NCBI GenBank assembly: GCA_902500995.1
Contig: CABVSR010000027.1
Coordinates: 1 to 51,322, forward strand
Length of the DNA: 51,322 nucleotides
From: an uncultured Nitrospira sp.
GTDB lineage: Bacteria; Nitrospirota; Nitrospiria; Nitrospirales; Nitrospiraceae
Reading direction: 5' to 3'
The notes under the pieces are model-generated. The model was not told where the DNA came from. It ran no database searches and saw nothing but the letters and a program-made list of their open reading frames with translations. This document shows positions 33,687-42,129 of the stretch, piece after piece; position 1 is the stretch's first letter, and each line of letters starts with the position of its first letter. Both the position numbers and the translations under genes were made by a program.

Positions 33687-34244
33687 ATGGCCAAAGAACT
33701 TCCCATTCTCCCCTCGAATGCGCAGCCCGCTGAAGGCACCGCGCCCGAAGCCGTCATTTACTCGCGCGTCTTCTGCAAGAATGAGAATGCCCCACCCCTT
33801 CGCCTACTGATGGAGTTTTTGCAATCACGCGGCCAATCCCCGATTCTCCCCCCCGATATGGACGACTCGATGCTGGATGAATGGGCCTGGGTCCAGGTAG
33901 TTCTGGGGTACGCACGCGACCGAAAGCCGATTCAAGTGTTTTGCATTCGCGACCGAGGGACGTATCAGGATCTTTTCGAGCAGGAGCAGAAACAGTTTCG
34001 AGAAGATCTGTCCTCCCATGATGATCTCGAAGCCACCCTCGCACAGGAACACGTTACACGCGCGCGTTTCATTCTGACCACACGCATGATCGAAGCCGAC
34101 GTCACGGAAGAAGGTTACGATTTCAACGGTTGGATCCTGGAATTTTTCCAGGAGCATTGTAACGGCATCGTCCAGATCGATCGGCAAGGGTTTTTTTCTC
34201 CGAAGGGAGAACTCATCGTCGATCTCTCGCTGCCTGAAGAGTAA
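33687..34244 (+). CDS. Conserved hypothetical protein
   Basis: 185 residues. It reads as a soluble alpha/beta protein: AVIYSRVFCKNENAPPLRLL, then LDEWAWVQVVLGYARDRKPI, QVFCIRDRGTYQDLFEQEQK and a C-terminal FNGWILEFFQEHCNGIVQID. Acidic overall, no membrane segment and no known catalytic motif. Its stop is 4 bases from the ATG of the YkgJ-like gene, so the two form an operon. Start ATG at 33687 with GAGGCG-type sequence upstream. I do not recognise the family. Confidence 0.75.
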   Translation: MAKELPILPSNAQPAEGTAPEAVIYSRVFCKNENAPPLRLLMEFLQSRGQSPILPPDMDDSMLDEWAWVQVVLGYARDRKPIQVFCIRDRGTYQDLFEQEQKQFREDLSSHDDLEATLAQEHVTRARFILTTRMIEADVTEEGYDFNGWILEFFQEHCNGIVQIDRQGFFSPKGELIVDLSLPEE

Positions 34245-34248
34245 CATC

Positions 34249-34887
34249 ATGGGGACCGCCCCCTCTCCCCGATCCCCCTTACCTCTGTTTCAAGAAGCCT
34301 CACAGTGGTTCCGGCGCGCCCAAGCCTCGCTCCTCGGCGCCATTCCCTGCAGCCCAGGCTGCTGCGACTGCTGCATCGGAATCTTCCCCATCACTCGGCT
34401 CGATGTCCTGGAATTGCACCGTGGCCTCAACCTGTTACCCCCCGCCCGCAAACGCGCCATGGTGACGCGCGCGCGCGAACAGGTAGCTCGGCTCGAAACG
34501 GCCTACCCTGCCCTCCGGTCACAGCCTGGCCTCGATGGCTGGGCTGACGCCAGCGTCGATGACATGGTTGAACGTTTTGCGGACCTTCCCTGTCCAGCGC
34601 TGGAGGCCGATGGAACTTGCGGAGTGTATCAATTCCGACCTATCACCTGCCGCACCATGGGAGTGCCTGTCGAATCTGACGGCATGGTCCATGGGGCCTG
34701 CAACGTCCAGACTGCCGTACCGGTTATTCGTCCCTCGCGTAGCCTGAAAACCGACCTCGCACGACTGGCTGAAGAGGAGGCCGCGGCCCTCTCGATCCTG
34801 CGCCGGGCGGACCCGGAGGCCGGCGACGAACTGCTCCTGCCCTTTGGATTCATCGAGATTGCGGCCCAGCTCCCTAGACAGGAATAG
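34249..34887 (+). CDS. YkgJ-family cysteine cluster protein
   Basis: 212 residues. The metal-binding cysteines are in PCSPGCCDCCIGIF and in LPCPALEADGTCGVYQFRPITCRTMG, the CxxxCCxCC ... C ... C-x-Y-x-x-RP-x-x-C-R pattern of the YkgJ/zinc- or iron-binding family (UPF0153). Such proteins are thought to bind Zn or Fe-S; function is otherwise unknown. Position right after an unrecognised protein and before two tRNA genes gives no hint. A second member of the family is at 45356. Confidence 0.88.
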   Translation: MGTAPSPRSPLPLFQEASQWFRRAQASLLGAIPCSPGCCDCCIGIFPITRLDVLELHRGLNLLPPARKRAMVTRAREQVARLETAYPALRSQPGLDGWADASVDDMVERFADLPCPALEADGTCGVYQFRPITCRTMGVPVESDGMVHGACNVQTAVPVIRPSRSLKTDLARLAEEEAAALSILRRADPEAGDELLLPFGFIEIAAQLPRQE

Positions 34888-34924
34888 AAACGCTATGCTA
34901 ATGTGCCGAGTCTGACCGACGGGA

Positions 34925-35001
34925 GCGCCTGTAGCTCAGCTGGATAGAGCATCAGCCTCCGGAGCTGAGGGCCACAGGTTCAAATCCTGTCAGGCGCACC
35001 A
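34925..35001 (+). tRNA. tRNA-Arg (CCG)
   Basis: Acceptor GCGCCTG/CAGGCGC, D-arm TAGCTCAGCTGGATAGAGC, anticodon stem TCAGC/GCTGA with loop CTCCGGA (anticodon CCG), T-arm GGTTCAAATCC and encoded ACCA end. 38 bases after the YkgJ-like gene. Confidence 0.95.
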
Positions 35002-35043
35002 AGCCGTCTCGTGCAGTCAGCAGCGACAATTCAATACCCGGTG

Positions 35044-35119
<76 letters not shown>

Positions 35120-35425
35120 TTATTCCCCAACTCTCTCAAACAGTTGTATTTCTGGTCTGAGTAATTCCTCATTCCTGCCGGCGACCTCATGCTTGGCGGG
35201 AGAAGTTTCGGCTTCCCGATCGAGCCCACCGACATCGCCGGTTCTTACCTGTCACAGTGCCTGAATGATGAGGGCTTTCGCAGGCCCGGCATGTAGATAG
35301 CGGCCACAAGCCCGCAATCTGAAACTCCTGTATCCTCCCGGATCAGGAAAACAAGCATTCCCAACATCCGGTGTGGATATTAGGATGACTTTCAGCCTTT
35401 TTTTCGTCAATACAGGAGTTGACTC
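35120..35425. other. Intergenic region, no gene seen
   Basis: 306 bases between tRNA-Lys and the first tiny zinc-ribbon gene. Short open frames occur on both strands but none has coding character or a ribosome site. AT-rich words and a TTTTTTT run near 35395-35405 just before the next gene may belong to its promoter or to termination of the tRNA transcript, without a clear stem. Confidence 0.4.
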
Positions 35426-35581
35426 ATGAAAATTTATGACTGCCCGCGCTGCCGACATCACAGTCTGGTTCCAACCGGCGGGTTTTTGCACTGTGGACAA
35501 TGCGATTACGCCATTACGGCCCATGCTTTAGCCGTTGAGCAACGGACGCGAAACGTCTCGACCCACCACTCGAAACCTTGA
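35426..35581 (+). CDS. Very small zinc-ribbon protein
   Basis: 51 residues, ATG at 35426 with CAGGAG 7 bases upstream. It begins MKIYDCPRCRHHSLVPTGG and continues FLHCGQCDYAI, a compact Cys4 ribbon (CxxC-x14-CxxC) typical of small zinc proteins and of the N-terminal parts of ribosomal or transcription factors; the last 20 residues are polar. Such short genes are easily missed. Similar ribbon-only proteins recur in this neighbourhood (36102). Function unknown. Confidence 0.6.
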   Translation: MKIYDCPRCRHHSLVPTGGFLHCGQCDYAITAHALAVEQRTRNVSTHHSKP

Positions 35582-35844
35582 CTCTCCGGGTGAGGCCGCA
35601 AGGCATGTTGCGTCCTCTCTTCGTCTGGTATCCAAACGGATTCAATCTTATCGAATCGGATACAACGCCTCTATCTCACCGAGGACTGCGGGACTGTACC
35701 GCAAGTGCTCGTTAGAGAAATTCAAAGAAATTTGGCTCCCGCATCGCCTCGGATCTATTCATCCAGTGGTACGCGAGTTGCTCTTTACTAGCACATTGCA
35801 TCTCACAATGCCGTGATGGAGAGAAACAGAAGGAGGGCGTGATC

Positions 35845-35922
35845 ATGATGTGGGCTATTCTCATTGCCGGAACCTATATAGCAGGAATTTACGTTATTCG
35901 ACTGGTGTGGTGGCAGGAGTAA
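35845..35922 (+). CDS. 25-residue single-helix membrane peptide
   Basis: Open frame MMWAILIAGTYIAGIYVIRL then VWWQE, stop TAA. A strong Shine-Dalgarno AAGGAGGG at 35830-35837 lies 7 bases before the first ATG. The peptide is almost entirely one membrane helix with aromatic residues at its end, like the small accessory subunits of respiratory oxidases (CydX, CcoQ-like) or small regulatory membrane peptides. Evidence is the perfect ribosome site plus the hydrophobic pattern; conservation cannot be judged. Confidence 0.5.
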   Translation: MMWAILIAGTYIAGIYVIRLVWWQE

Positions 35923-36101
35923 TGAACTTTATGCACAGCCTGAACAACGATGTGCTCGCCGGATCGTACTGCAACCGGGGTCCAGCAGAAGGCTACAGGT
36001 CATTATGAGCGCATCTTCTGCTTGGCACTCCGACACCCCCCTCGGATGAGACCGATACCCCGGGAGTAAGGCGCCCATGTATGAGAGACCAAGGACCCGC
36101 G

Positions 36102-36275
36102 ATGCCCATCGAGATTCCCATTGTCCCCTCGCTCTGCTGTCCACGGTGTGCCGGAATCGTACGTCGTTCCGACCGCCGAGGATGGCGCGATTTTTTCTGG
36201 CATCTCCTGGGTCGATTTCCCTGGCGGTGTCGGTTCTGCGGTCATCGTTTCCACGCCGTCAATCGGCAGTCATGA
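36102..36275 (+). CDS. Small zinc-ribbon membrane-associated protein
   Basis: 57 residues from the ATG at 36102 (AAGGA six bases upstream; an ATG at 36081 would add seven residues). Cys pairs CCPRC and CRFCGHRF are separated by ~28 residues including the aromatic stretch WRDFFWHLLGRFPWRC. It looks like a short zinc ribbon with an amphipathic Trp/Phe-rich loop. Immediately upstream of the PilZ gene. Function unknown. Confidence 0.55.
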   Translation: MPIEIPIVPSLCCPRCAGIVRRSDRRGWRDFFWHLLGRFPWRCRFCGHRFHAVNRQS

Positions 36276-36333
36276 GGTTCGTCGTGCAACCGACAAGCGC
36301 CTGAAAAGAACCACGCTGGCGATTCCCCCTCCA

Positions 36334-36753
36334 ATGTGGAATGTGACGTATCCCTCCCGCCGCACTACAATGCCGCCCATGCAGTCACCGCTTTCAACAC
36401 AGGGAACGTCGCGAGTTCATCCCTCGACATCAGAAACGACCCTCTCCTTTCAACGATCCCGGGACCGCCTGGATATTCTCTGCCCCGTCATGTTCGCAGG
36501 TGCCACATTCATCAGAGAAGCGACGGCACTGAATCTATCGCTAGCTGGATGCCTTGTAGAAGGCAATCGGACAGTCTTGGAGGGCAGCTATTTGACGATA
36601 CGACTTCTCCTGCCTGACAACAGGCCCGCGTTGATCGTAGACCTCGCGGCCGTCCGCTGGGTTCGAAAGTACCACTGCGGCATCGAATTTCTTCGCGTAC
36701 CCTCGCTGGATCTCCACCGCCTTGAACATTTCTTAACTACCCACCGCCGGTAA
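36334..36753 (+). CDS. PilZ-domain protein
   Basis: 139 residues if the ATG at 36334 is used; ATGs at 36370 and 36379 are alternatives, none has a good ribosome site. The folded part is ~45-139: SFQRSRDRLDILCPVMFAG (RxxxR-type N-terminal motif, here with RSRDR), EATALNLSLAGCLVEGNRTV (the D/N-xSxxG segment, as NLSLAGC) and LLLPDNRPALIVDLAAVRWV. PilZ domains bind cyclic di-GMP, and the RxxxR and NxSxxG motifs needed for it are both recognisable. It is a stand-alone PilZ protein near several zinc-ribbon genes. Confidence 0.8.
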   Translation: MWNVTYPSRRTTMPPMQSPLSTQGTSRVHPSTSETTLSFQRSRDRLDILCPVMFAGATFIREATALNLSLAGCLVEGNRTVLEGSYLTIRLLLPDNRPALIVDLAAVRWVRKYHCGIEFLRVPSLDLHRLEHFLTTHRR

Positions 36754-36851
36754 GTCCCGCCAGGACTGCCTATCGACGGATTGCTACCCCCACAGTCTCA
36801 ACCCGCCAACACTCCAGAATCAATGTCCAGGCAGCGTGAAAGCGTTCGGCC

Positions 36852-37298
36852 TCATCTCCCCCCGAATGAACGCACATACATCAGCACTTGCCAGGCCTCT
36901 TCTTCCGTCAGGACCAATGGAATAAACGGCGCCATATCTGTCCCAGGACTGCCATTTTTGAGAATCCAAAATAATTCGCCATCTGTGCGCGCTTGTTGCC
37001 ACATCTTGTCCGTAAAGTTTCGTGGCAGGGGGCCCTTGAACGTCGAATAGTCTAGATCCATTCCCAACCCCTTCCCATCGGCTCCGTGGCACGCTCGACA
37101 AAAGGCTTTCCCTTCAAAGAGGGCCTTTCCTTTCTCACGCATGTCGGGCGTCACGGGAAATGGGTTCGTCACCGCGCGGGCCGAATCCATCTGATCGATC
37201 GGCACACGAGGGCGCAAGACTTCGGAGTCCGCCGGCCACGCTGATGTCTCCATGCCGATGACAGCCCAGGCAACAAGCACGAGATATGCAACTTTCAT
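36852..37298 (-). CDS. Periplasmic mono-haem cytochrome c
   Basis: 148 residues from the ATG at 37298 (AGAGGAAG upstream); the longer frame has no coding character. A hydrophobic signal (VAYLVLVAWAVIGMETSA) leads to the periplasm. The haem site is Cys67-x-x-Cys70-His71 (FCRACHGADGKG) and the likely axial Met is in GSPGTDMAPFIP, typical of class I cytochromes c. It would shuttle electrons in the periplasm. It is downstream of the two DUF1264 genes on the same strand (82 bases from the first) and probably shares their transcript. Confidence 0.92.
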   Translation of the reverse strand: MKVAYLVLVAWAVIGMETSAWPADSEVLRPRVPIDQMDSARAVTNPFPVTPDMREKGKALFEGKAFCRACHGADGKGLGMDLDYSTFKGPLPRNFTDKMWQQARTDGELFWILKNGSPGTDMAPFIPLVLTEEEAWQVLMYVRSFGGR

Positions 37299-37380
37299 TA
37301 CGGCGACTTCCTCTCTCCAACGGACACGGGCGGAGAGGACGCTCTGCGCGCCCCTCCGCCCGATGCCTGAGCACTCCTGT

Positions 37381-37935
37381 TTATTCCGTCCGATGCTTAT
37401 GGCCGACAGACTGTGGATGCCCCACCTCACCATTCGGCGCCTTCGCCCCGTCCGGCCAGAGATGGAAAATGATCCCGTCTGTTTTCGCCGCGACCGCGGC
37501 GACTTCTTTCGCCTGGGCGTCCGGCATGTCGAGGATCTGAACGCGCCCGGTGGCAATTTCCACCTCGTGATCGTGGTAGTACTTATTCCAGGTGTCCAGC
37601 GGGACATGCGCCCGCGACACGGACTTCGCCACGAAATATTCGATGTCGGTCAGGAGGGCATTCGAGTCCGTCGATTCGAATAACAGGCATTGCAGGATCT
37701 CGGGCGAGATGGGCTTGCAGTAATGATGATAGGGACCGTGCACCGTCCCGTCTTCGAATTTATGGGGGGCCATTACGTGAATGGTATACCCCTGTGCCGG
37801 TGTCGGCATGGCTTTCGCCGCAGTTGCGGCCGGAGCAGCGGCGGTCGACTTCATCTTTTCGTGGGACGTTTCCGCACAGCCGACGGCCGCAAAGGCCGCC
37901 GCACTCAATCCGATTATCGCAATCGCACGTCGCAT
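37381..37935 (-). CDS. DUF1264 lipoprotein
   Basis: 184 residues with a lipoprotein signal (IIGLSAAAFAAVGC, Cys ~20) and an Ala/Pro linker. The domain runs IHVMAPHKFEDGTVHGPYHH, YCKPISPEILQCLLFES, TDIEYFVAKSVSR, WNKYYHDHEVEIATGRVQIL and ends GEVGHPQSVGHKHRTE. This is DUF1264, known from plant oil-body-associated proteins and bacteria, with no proven function. His-rich patches (HHYC, HDHE, GHKH) suggest metal binding. It is ~70% similar by eye to its upstream neighbour, so a tandem duplication is clear. Start ATG at 37935. Confidence 0.88.
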   Translation of the reverse strand: MRRAIAIIGLSAAAFAAVGCAETSHEKMKSTAAAPAATAAKAMPTPAQGYTIHVMAPHKFEDGTVHGPYHHYCKPISPEILQCLLFESTDSNALLTDIEYFVAKSVSRAHVPLDTWNKYYHDHEVEIATGRVQILDMPDAQAKEVAAVAAKTDGIIFHLWPDGAKAPNGEVGHPQSVGHKHRTE

Positions 37936-37985
37936 AATGGCCTCCCTGACAAATGATTTAGAATGTCGACGCGATGAATGTCCCG

Positions 37986-38492
37986 CTATTCGGTTCGATG
38001 CTTATGTCCCACAGACGTGGGGTGGCCGACAGATCCGTCAGGAGCTTTGGCGCCCTTGGGCCATAGATGGAAAATAATGCCGTCGGTCTTGGCCGCGGCG
38101 GCAGCCACTTCCTTAGCCTGCGCATCCGACATGTCCAGCACCTGAACGCGTCCGGTGGCAATTTCGACCTCGTGATCGTGATAGAACTTATTCCACACGT
38201 CGAGCGATACCGCTGATCGTGAGACCGGCTTCGCCACAAAGTACTCCACGTCGGTCAACACGGCATTCGGCTCGGTGGATTCGAACAGCAAACACTGCAA
38301 GACCTCAGGCTTGACGGCCTTGCAGTAGTGATGGAAGGGACCGGCCACTGATCCATCTTCCATCTTGTGCGGAGCCATCACATGGATATCGAATCCATCG
38401 GCGGGACCCGGCTTCATATCCGCCGCCGATACCGGCCCGCTGATGGCCAACGCGATCGCGCCGGCACTCAGCACGTAAAAATGTCGAAACAT
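37986..38492 (-). CDS. DUF1264 periplasmic protein (paralogue)
   Basis: 168 residues from the ATG at 38492 with AAGAGGAGG upstream. Unlike its neighbour, it has a Sec signal with AxA site (LAISGPVSAAD), so it is free in the periplasm while the neighbour is lipid-anchored. The same landmarks follow: IHVMAPHKMEDGSVAGPFHH, YCKAVKPEVLQCLLFES, FYHDHEVEIATGRVQVLDM and the C-terminal GSVGHPTSVGHKHRTE. The genes are 50 bases apart. Gene order DUF1264 - DUF1264 - cytochrome c suggests a shared redox or haem-related process; that is inference. Confidence 0.88.
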   Translation of the reverse strand: MFRHFYVLSAGAIALAISGPVSAADMKPGPADGFDIHVMAPHKMEDGSVAGPFHHYCKAVKPEVLQCLLFESTEPNAVLTDVEYFVAKPVSRSAVSLDVWNKFYHDHEVEIATGRVQVLDMSDAQAKEVAAAAAKTDGIIFHLWPKGAKAPDGSVGHPTSVGHKHRTE

Positions 38493-38785
38493 ATCAGGCC
38501 TCCTCTTGGTTGGGGTTGGAATGCGTTGATGTGTCGTCACCGGCAGACCACTGACTCACACCTCTCTGGCCGTAAGAGTCATCATCGCCTGAAAAGATTC
38601 GCGATTTTTTCGGCGACAGCGGCATGCTGAACGGTATCGGCGTTCACGTCAATACTTTTGAGGACATGGCGGCAGACGTGGGGACGGGCATCCGGCGCAG
38701 ATTCCCGAATCTGATCGGGGCTTGCATGCGAAGAGAAATGTTCTCATCAGCGACTGTCGCCTGAGCAGTGAGGGCCGCAGAGGAT

Positions 38786-39379
38786 CTAGCGCACGGTAGA
38801 ACGCATGAGGCTATCGGCCTGCGGAGGAAGGAATCCCTGATAGCCTTGATGCCGTTCGGCGAGTTCCAGCACCGAAAAGGGTTGGCCGTCGATCATCTCT
38901 GGAGCGGTAAAAATCTGCCGCAGCGGTCCTCCACGCGCGCCGACGATTTCCCCGGCGAAGACGACGCCCTTGGATTTCAGTCGAAGGATCGCGTGTTCGA
39001 TATCCTCTACCCGGACCGCCACATGATGGAACACCCGATCGCCGAACTTTTCCACCCAGCGCGGAATGATGCTGGTCTGCCCCCGATCATCCGGGTAGGC
39101 CTGATCGACGAACAAGGCCGGATATCCGGCTTTCCTGAACACTTTTGCATACCAATCATCGTAGTAGATCGTTTCGTCGTACGTGTAACCGAGGGCGAGG
39201 AATTCCTCCGCCCGCTGATCGATGTCCATGGTTCTAATCGTCAGATGGTCCATCACCGGCACGAAGCCGACTCCGACTTCGTTCAATGCCTCACGAAGCA
39301 TTCCGGCCGCGCTGTTGCGCGCGAGGAAGTCGGCCGTCATTCGAGCAATCACGGCATCAAGCTCAGCAGCTTGCCCCAT
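38786..39379 (-). CDS. VOC-family (HPPD-like) dioxygenase-fold protein
   Basis: 197 residues from the ATG at 39379 (AAGGAGGACACC upstream), overlapping the ALDH gene by 17 bases. The vicinal-oxygen-chelate fold is shown by MDHLTIRTMDIDQRAEEFLA and VFHHVAVRVEDIEHAILRLK. Likely iron ligands are His45, His118 or 119, and Glu172 (FSVLELAERHQG), the two-His-one-carboxylate set. Sequence style is close to hydroxyphenylpyruvate dioxygenase and hydroxymandelate synthase half-domains, but shorter. In this operon it could act on a 2-oxo acid made from lysine (2-oxoadipate); that is inference from neighbours. Confidence 0.8.
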   Translation of the reverse strand: MGQAAELDAVIARMTADFLARNSAAGMLREALNEVGVGFVPVMDHLTIRTMDIDQRAEEFLALGYTYDETIYYDDWYAKVFRKAGYPALFVDQAYPDDRGQTSIIPRWVEKFGDRVFHHVAVRVEDIEHAILRLKSKGVVFAGEIVGARGGPLRQIFTAPEMIDGQPFSVLELAERHQGYQGFLPPQADSLMRSTVR

Positions 39380-40919
39380 GGTGTCCTCCTTCCGCCCCTC
39401 CAAACGTGATCCCCTGGGCCAACGGCAATTCAGTCCCCCAATTGATCGTCGTGGTTTGACGCCGCATATAGGCCTTCCAGGCATCAGATCCCGCCTCACG
39501 CCCGCCGCCCGTATTTTTTTCTCCGCCGAATGCGCCGCCGATTTCCGCGCCGGACGTGCCGATATTGATGTTGGCAATGCCGCAGTCGCTCCCCGCCGCC
39601 GACAGGAACGCCTCGCTACGGCGAAGGTGGGTGGTAAACAGCGCGGACGATAATCCCTGGGGAACGGCATTCTGCATCTCGATGGCCTCATCGAGTGTTC
39701 GGTAAGTCATGACATACAAGATGGGCGCAAACGTTTCCTGCTGCACAATCTCCCAGTGATTCTGAGCTCGCACGATCGTGGGCTCGACAAAAAATCCCGG
39801 CCGGGATAGGACCCGTCCCCCGTACAGCACCTCGCCACCTGCTCGTGTGACTGTATCGAGCGCCGATCGATACTGCGCCACCGCGGCCGCATCGATCAGC
39901 GGGCCCATCAGGACGTGCGGCTCAAGCGGATCCCCGATCGTTACCTGCGCATAGGCGGCAAGAAGGCGCGGCATCAGTTTGTCGAACTGGGCTTCCTGCA
40001 CGATCAACCGTCTGGTGCTGGTGCAGCGCTGCCCCGCGGTGCCGACGGCGCCAAAGACAATCGCGCTCGTGGCCAATTCGAGGTCGGCGGTCTCATCGAC
40101 GATGATGGCGTTGTTTCCGCTGAGTTCAAGCAGGCTCCGCCCCAGGCGGCGTCCAACGACCTCCCCCACGTGCCTTCCCACGGCAACTGAACCGGTAAAG
40201 GAGATCAACGGAAGCCGCTGATCGGCCACCATGCGTTCGGCCAGCTCTACGCGATCCGTGGTAACCAGCCCGAACACACCGGGATATCCGGCTTCTTCCA
40301 GGACGCGATTGCAGAGATGCTGGATGGCCACGGCGCAGAGCGGCGCCTTGGGCGAAGGTTTCCACAATACCGTATTGCCGGTCACGGCAGCGATGAAGGC
40401 ATTCCACGCCCAGACCGCAACCGGAAAGTTGAACGCGGTGATCACTCCGACCACACCCAGCGGATGCCATTGTTCGTACATCCGGTGCTGCACCCGTTCC
40501 GAATGCATGGTCTTCCCATACAACATGCGGGAAAGGCCGACGGCGAAGTCAGCCATGTCGATCATCTCTTGCACTTCGCCGGCGCCCTCGGCGTGTATCT
40601 TTCCCACTTCGAGAGCAACCAACCGGCCCAAGACCTCTTTCTGCTCTCTCAGCGCCTGCCCGATCCGACGAATCACCTCGCCTCGTTTGGGAGCCGGCAC
40701 CGTCCGCCAGGACCGCTGTGTCCGTTGCAAGTCGGTCACCAGGACGTCGTAGTCCTTATCGGAGCATCCATGAACGCGAGCCAGCGCCAGTCCTGTCGAC
40801 GGATTCTGCGATTCGATGACTCCCGCCTGCGTCGTGCGCTCCCACGTAGCGGAAGAACAGCGCGATCCAAACTGTTCATCGGCCAGCCCCAGCCGTGTAA
40901 ATAGTTCTTCTGTCGTCAT
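39363..40919 (-). CDS. ALDH7-like aminoadipate-semialdehyde dehydrogenase
   Basis: 518 residues from the ATG at 40919, sharing ATGA with the upstream stop. NAD-dependent aldehyde dehydrogenase with AFNFPVAVWAWNAFIA, the Glu motif LLELSGNNAII and the catalytic Cys299 in VGTAGQRCTSTRR. Further ALDH landmarks are EIGGAFGGEKNTGGGREAGS and AWKAYMRRQT. The N-terminal style and the GQRCTSTRR/FGGEKNTGGG pattern match the ALDH7 (antiquitin, alpha-aminoadipic semialdehyde dehydrogenase) family. Substrate is assigned from family and operon. Confidence 0.88.
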   Translation of the reverse strand: MTTEELFTRLGLADEQFGSRCSSATWERTTQAGVIESQNPSTGLALARVHGCSDKDYDVLVTDLQRTQRSWRTVPAPKRGEVIRRIGQALREQKEVLGRLVALEVGKIHAEGAGEVQEMIDMADFAVGLSRMLYGKTMHSERVQHRMYEQWHPLGVVGVITAFNFPVAVWAWNAFIAAVTGNTVLWKPSPKAPLCAVAIQHLCNRVLEEAGYPGVFGLVTTDRVELAERMVADQRLPLISFTGSVAVGRHVGEVVGRRLGRSLLELSGNNAIIVDETADLELATSAIVFGAVGTAGQRCTSTRRLIVQEAQFDKLMPRLLAAYAQVTIGDPLEPHVLMGPLIDAAAVAQYRSALDTVTRAGGEVLYGGRVLSRPGFFVEPTIVRAQNHWEIVQQETFAPILYVMTYRTLDEAIEMQNAVPQGLSSALFTTHLRRSEAFLSAAGSDCGIANINIGTSGAEIGGAFGGEKNTGGGREAGSDAWKAYMRRQTTTINWGTELPLAQGITFGGAEGGHHGASC

Positions 40920-42016
40920 ATCGATTGAGGACGGAAACACTCTCCGAAGCGATTATCCAAGACATCCTGCAAGTGAAAATGTTCCTGCCTGATGAATCCC
41001 CGGTAAGCGGTTGGGTTGGCCATCACCAGATCGAGCACACAACACAACGAGGAGGCGGTGGTAACTTGAATGGCCGACCACATCTGTCCGAACATCGTCC
41101 GCGGATAGACTTTCTTGACGTAGGTCTCTTCAAACAACTCACCCTGCCTCGTCCCCGTCACGGCGGCATAGATCAACACCACGTCCTGATGTGTCTGCGG
41201 AATCGCTCGCTCCAGAATACGTTTTAGTGTCTCCCGGTCTTCATTCAGCTTGAGATCGTTCATAAGAAATTGGATTTTTTCGCAATGTCCGGGGTACCGT
41301 AGGGTCTTGTAATTCATCGTACGGACTCGCCCGCGATAGGTATCCGCGAGGGTCCCCAGTCCCCCCGATGTGTTGAACGCTTCGTAGAGCAGACCGTCCA
41401 ATTCGATGGTCTCGTATCCTTCCAAAGGCCGCAGATGCACTTCCTCCCCGCCTTCAATCCCCACGCAGACGTTTCCATACTCATTGAGCAACCCGTCGGT
41501 AGACCAGGTCAGGGAATACTTCAAGGCATTGCTCGGGTGGACCGGGAGGGCCCCCACCCGCATCTTCACATTGTCGATGGAATCGAAATGGCCGATGAGG
41601 TCATTCGTGACGATACTGATAAAACCGGGAGCCAATCCGCATTGAGGTAGAAATGCCCGATCGGCGCCTTCGCTGATCGCCTTGACGCGCCCGGTCACGG
41701 CCACGTCTTCAGTCAGGTCAAAATAGTGGAGATGATGTGCGCGCGCAATTTCTGCGACCGCCGGATTGTAAAAATACGGCAGACATGAAATCACCGCGTC
41801 GAAGCGATGGGACGAGACGTAGTCGACAACAGAATCGGGTCGGCGTAGGTCCAATGCGCAGGGAGTGACCGTGGAAAGCGCCAAGTCATCGATCAAGCGC
41901 TTTGGCGCATCCAGGCTGAGATCGGCCAGATGCACCTGGTACTGTGCCCTGCCCGACAGGAGCCCTGCAATGAGAGACCCGATTTTCCCGGATCCGAGTA
42001 CCAGTACCTGAGGCAT
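40916..42016 (-). CDS. Saccharopine/L-lysine 6-dehydrogenase family protein
   Basis: 366 residues. N-terminal Rossmann fold (VLVLGSGKIGSLIAGLL, VHLADLSLDAPKRLID) and the family's SCLPYFYNPAVAEIARAH, then QCGLAPGFISIVTNDLIG and the C-terminal domain with STDGLLNEYGNVCVGIEGG and LRYPGHCEKIQFLMNDL. Length and domain order fit NAD-dependent L-lysine 6-dehydrogenase or saccharopine dehydrogenase (glutamate-forming); both give aminoadipate semialdehyde. It heads an operon with an ALDH7-like gene (4-base overlap), which strongly supports lysine catabolism. Start ATG at 42016. Confidence 0.85.
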   Translation of the reverse strand: MPQVLVLGSGKIGSLIAGLLSGRAQYQVHLADLSLDAPKRLIDDLALSTVTPCALDLRRPDSVVDYVSSHRFDAVISCLPYFYNPAVAEIARAHHLHYFDLTEDVAVTGRVKAISEGADRAFLPQCGLAPGFISIVTNDLIGHFDSIDNVKMRVGALPVHPSNALKYSLTWSTDGLLNEYGNVCVGIEGGEEVHLRPLEGYETIELDGLLYEAFNTSGGLGTLADTYRGRVRTMNYKTLRYPGHCEKIQFLMNDLKLNEDRETLKRILERAIPQTHQDVVLIYAAVTGTRQGELFEETYVKKVYPRTMFGQMWSAIQVTTASSLCCVLDLVMANPTAYRGFIRQEHFHLQDVLDNRFGECFRPQSI

Positions 42017-42129
42017 CCGTCACCTCATGGTCATTATACTCTTTCAGATTCAAATCACGAGACTAAATGAACGCCACCGGCGGGTTGCGTCTCAGCAGGT
42101 GCGCAGAATAGTGCCGGAACGGCTGAAAA

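Noticed and set aside
38580-38760. Minus-strand frame with HASPDQIRESAPDARPHVCR downstream of the second DUF1264 gene
   Set aside because: It looks protein-like but has no start codon after its upstream stop and no ribosome site; perhaps a gene remnant, too weak to annotate.
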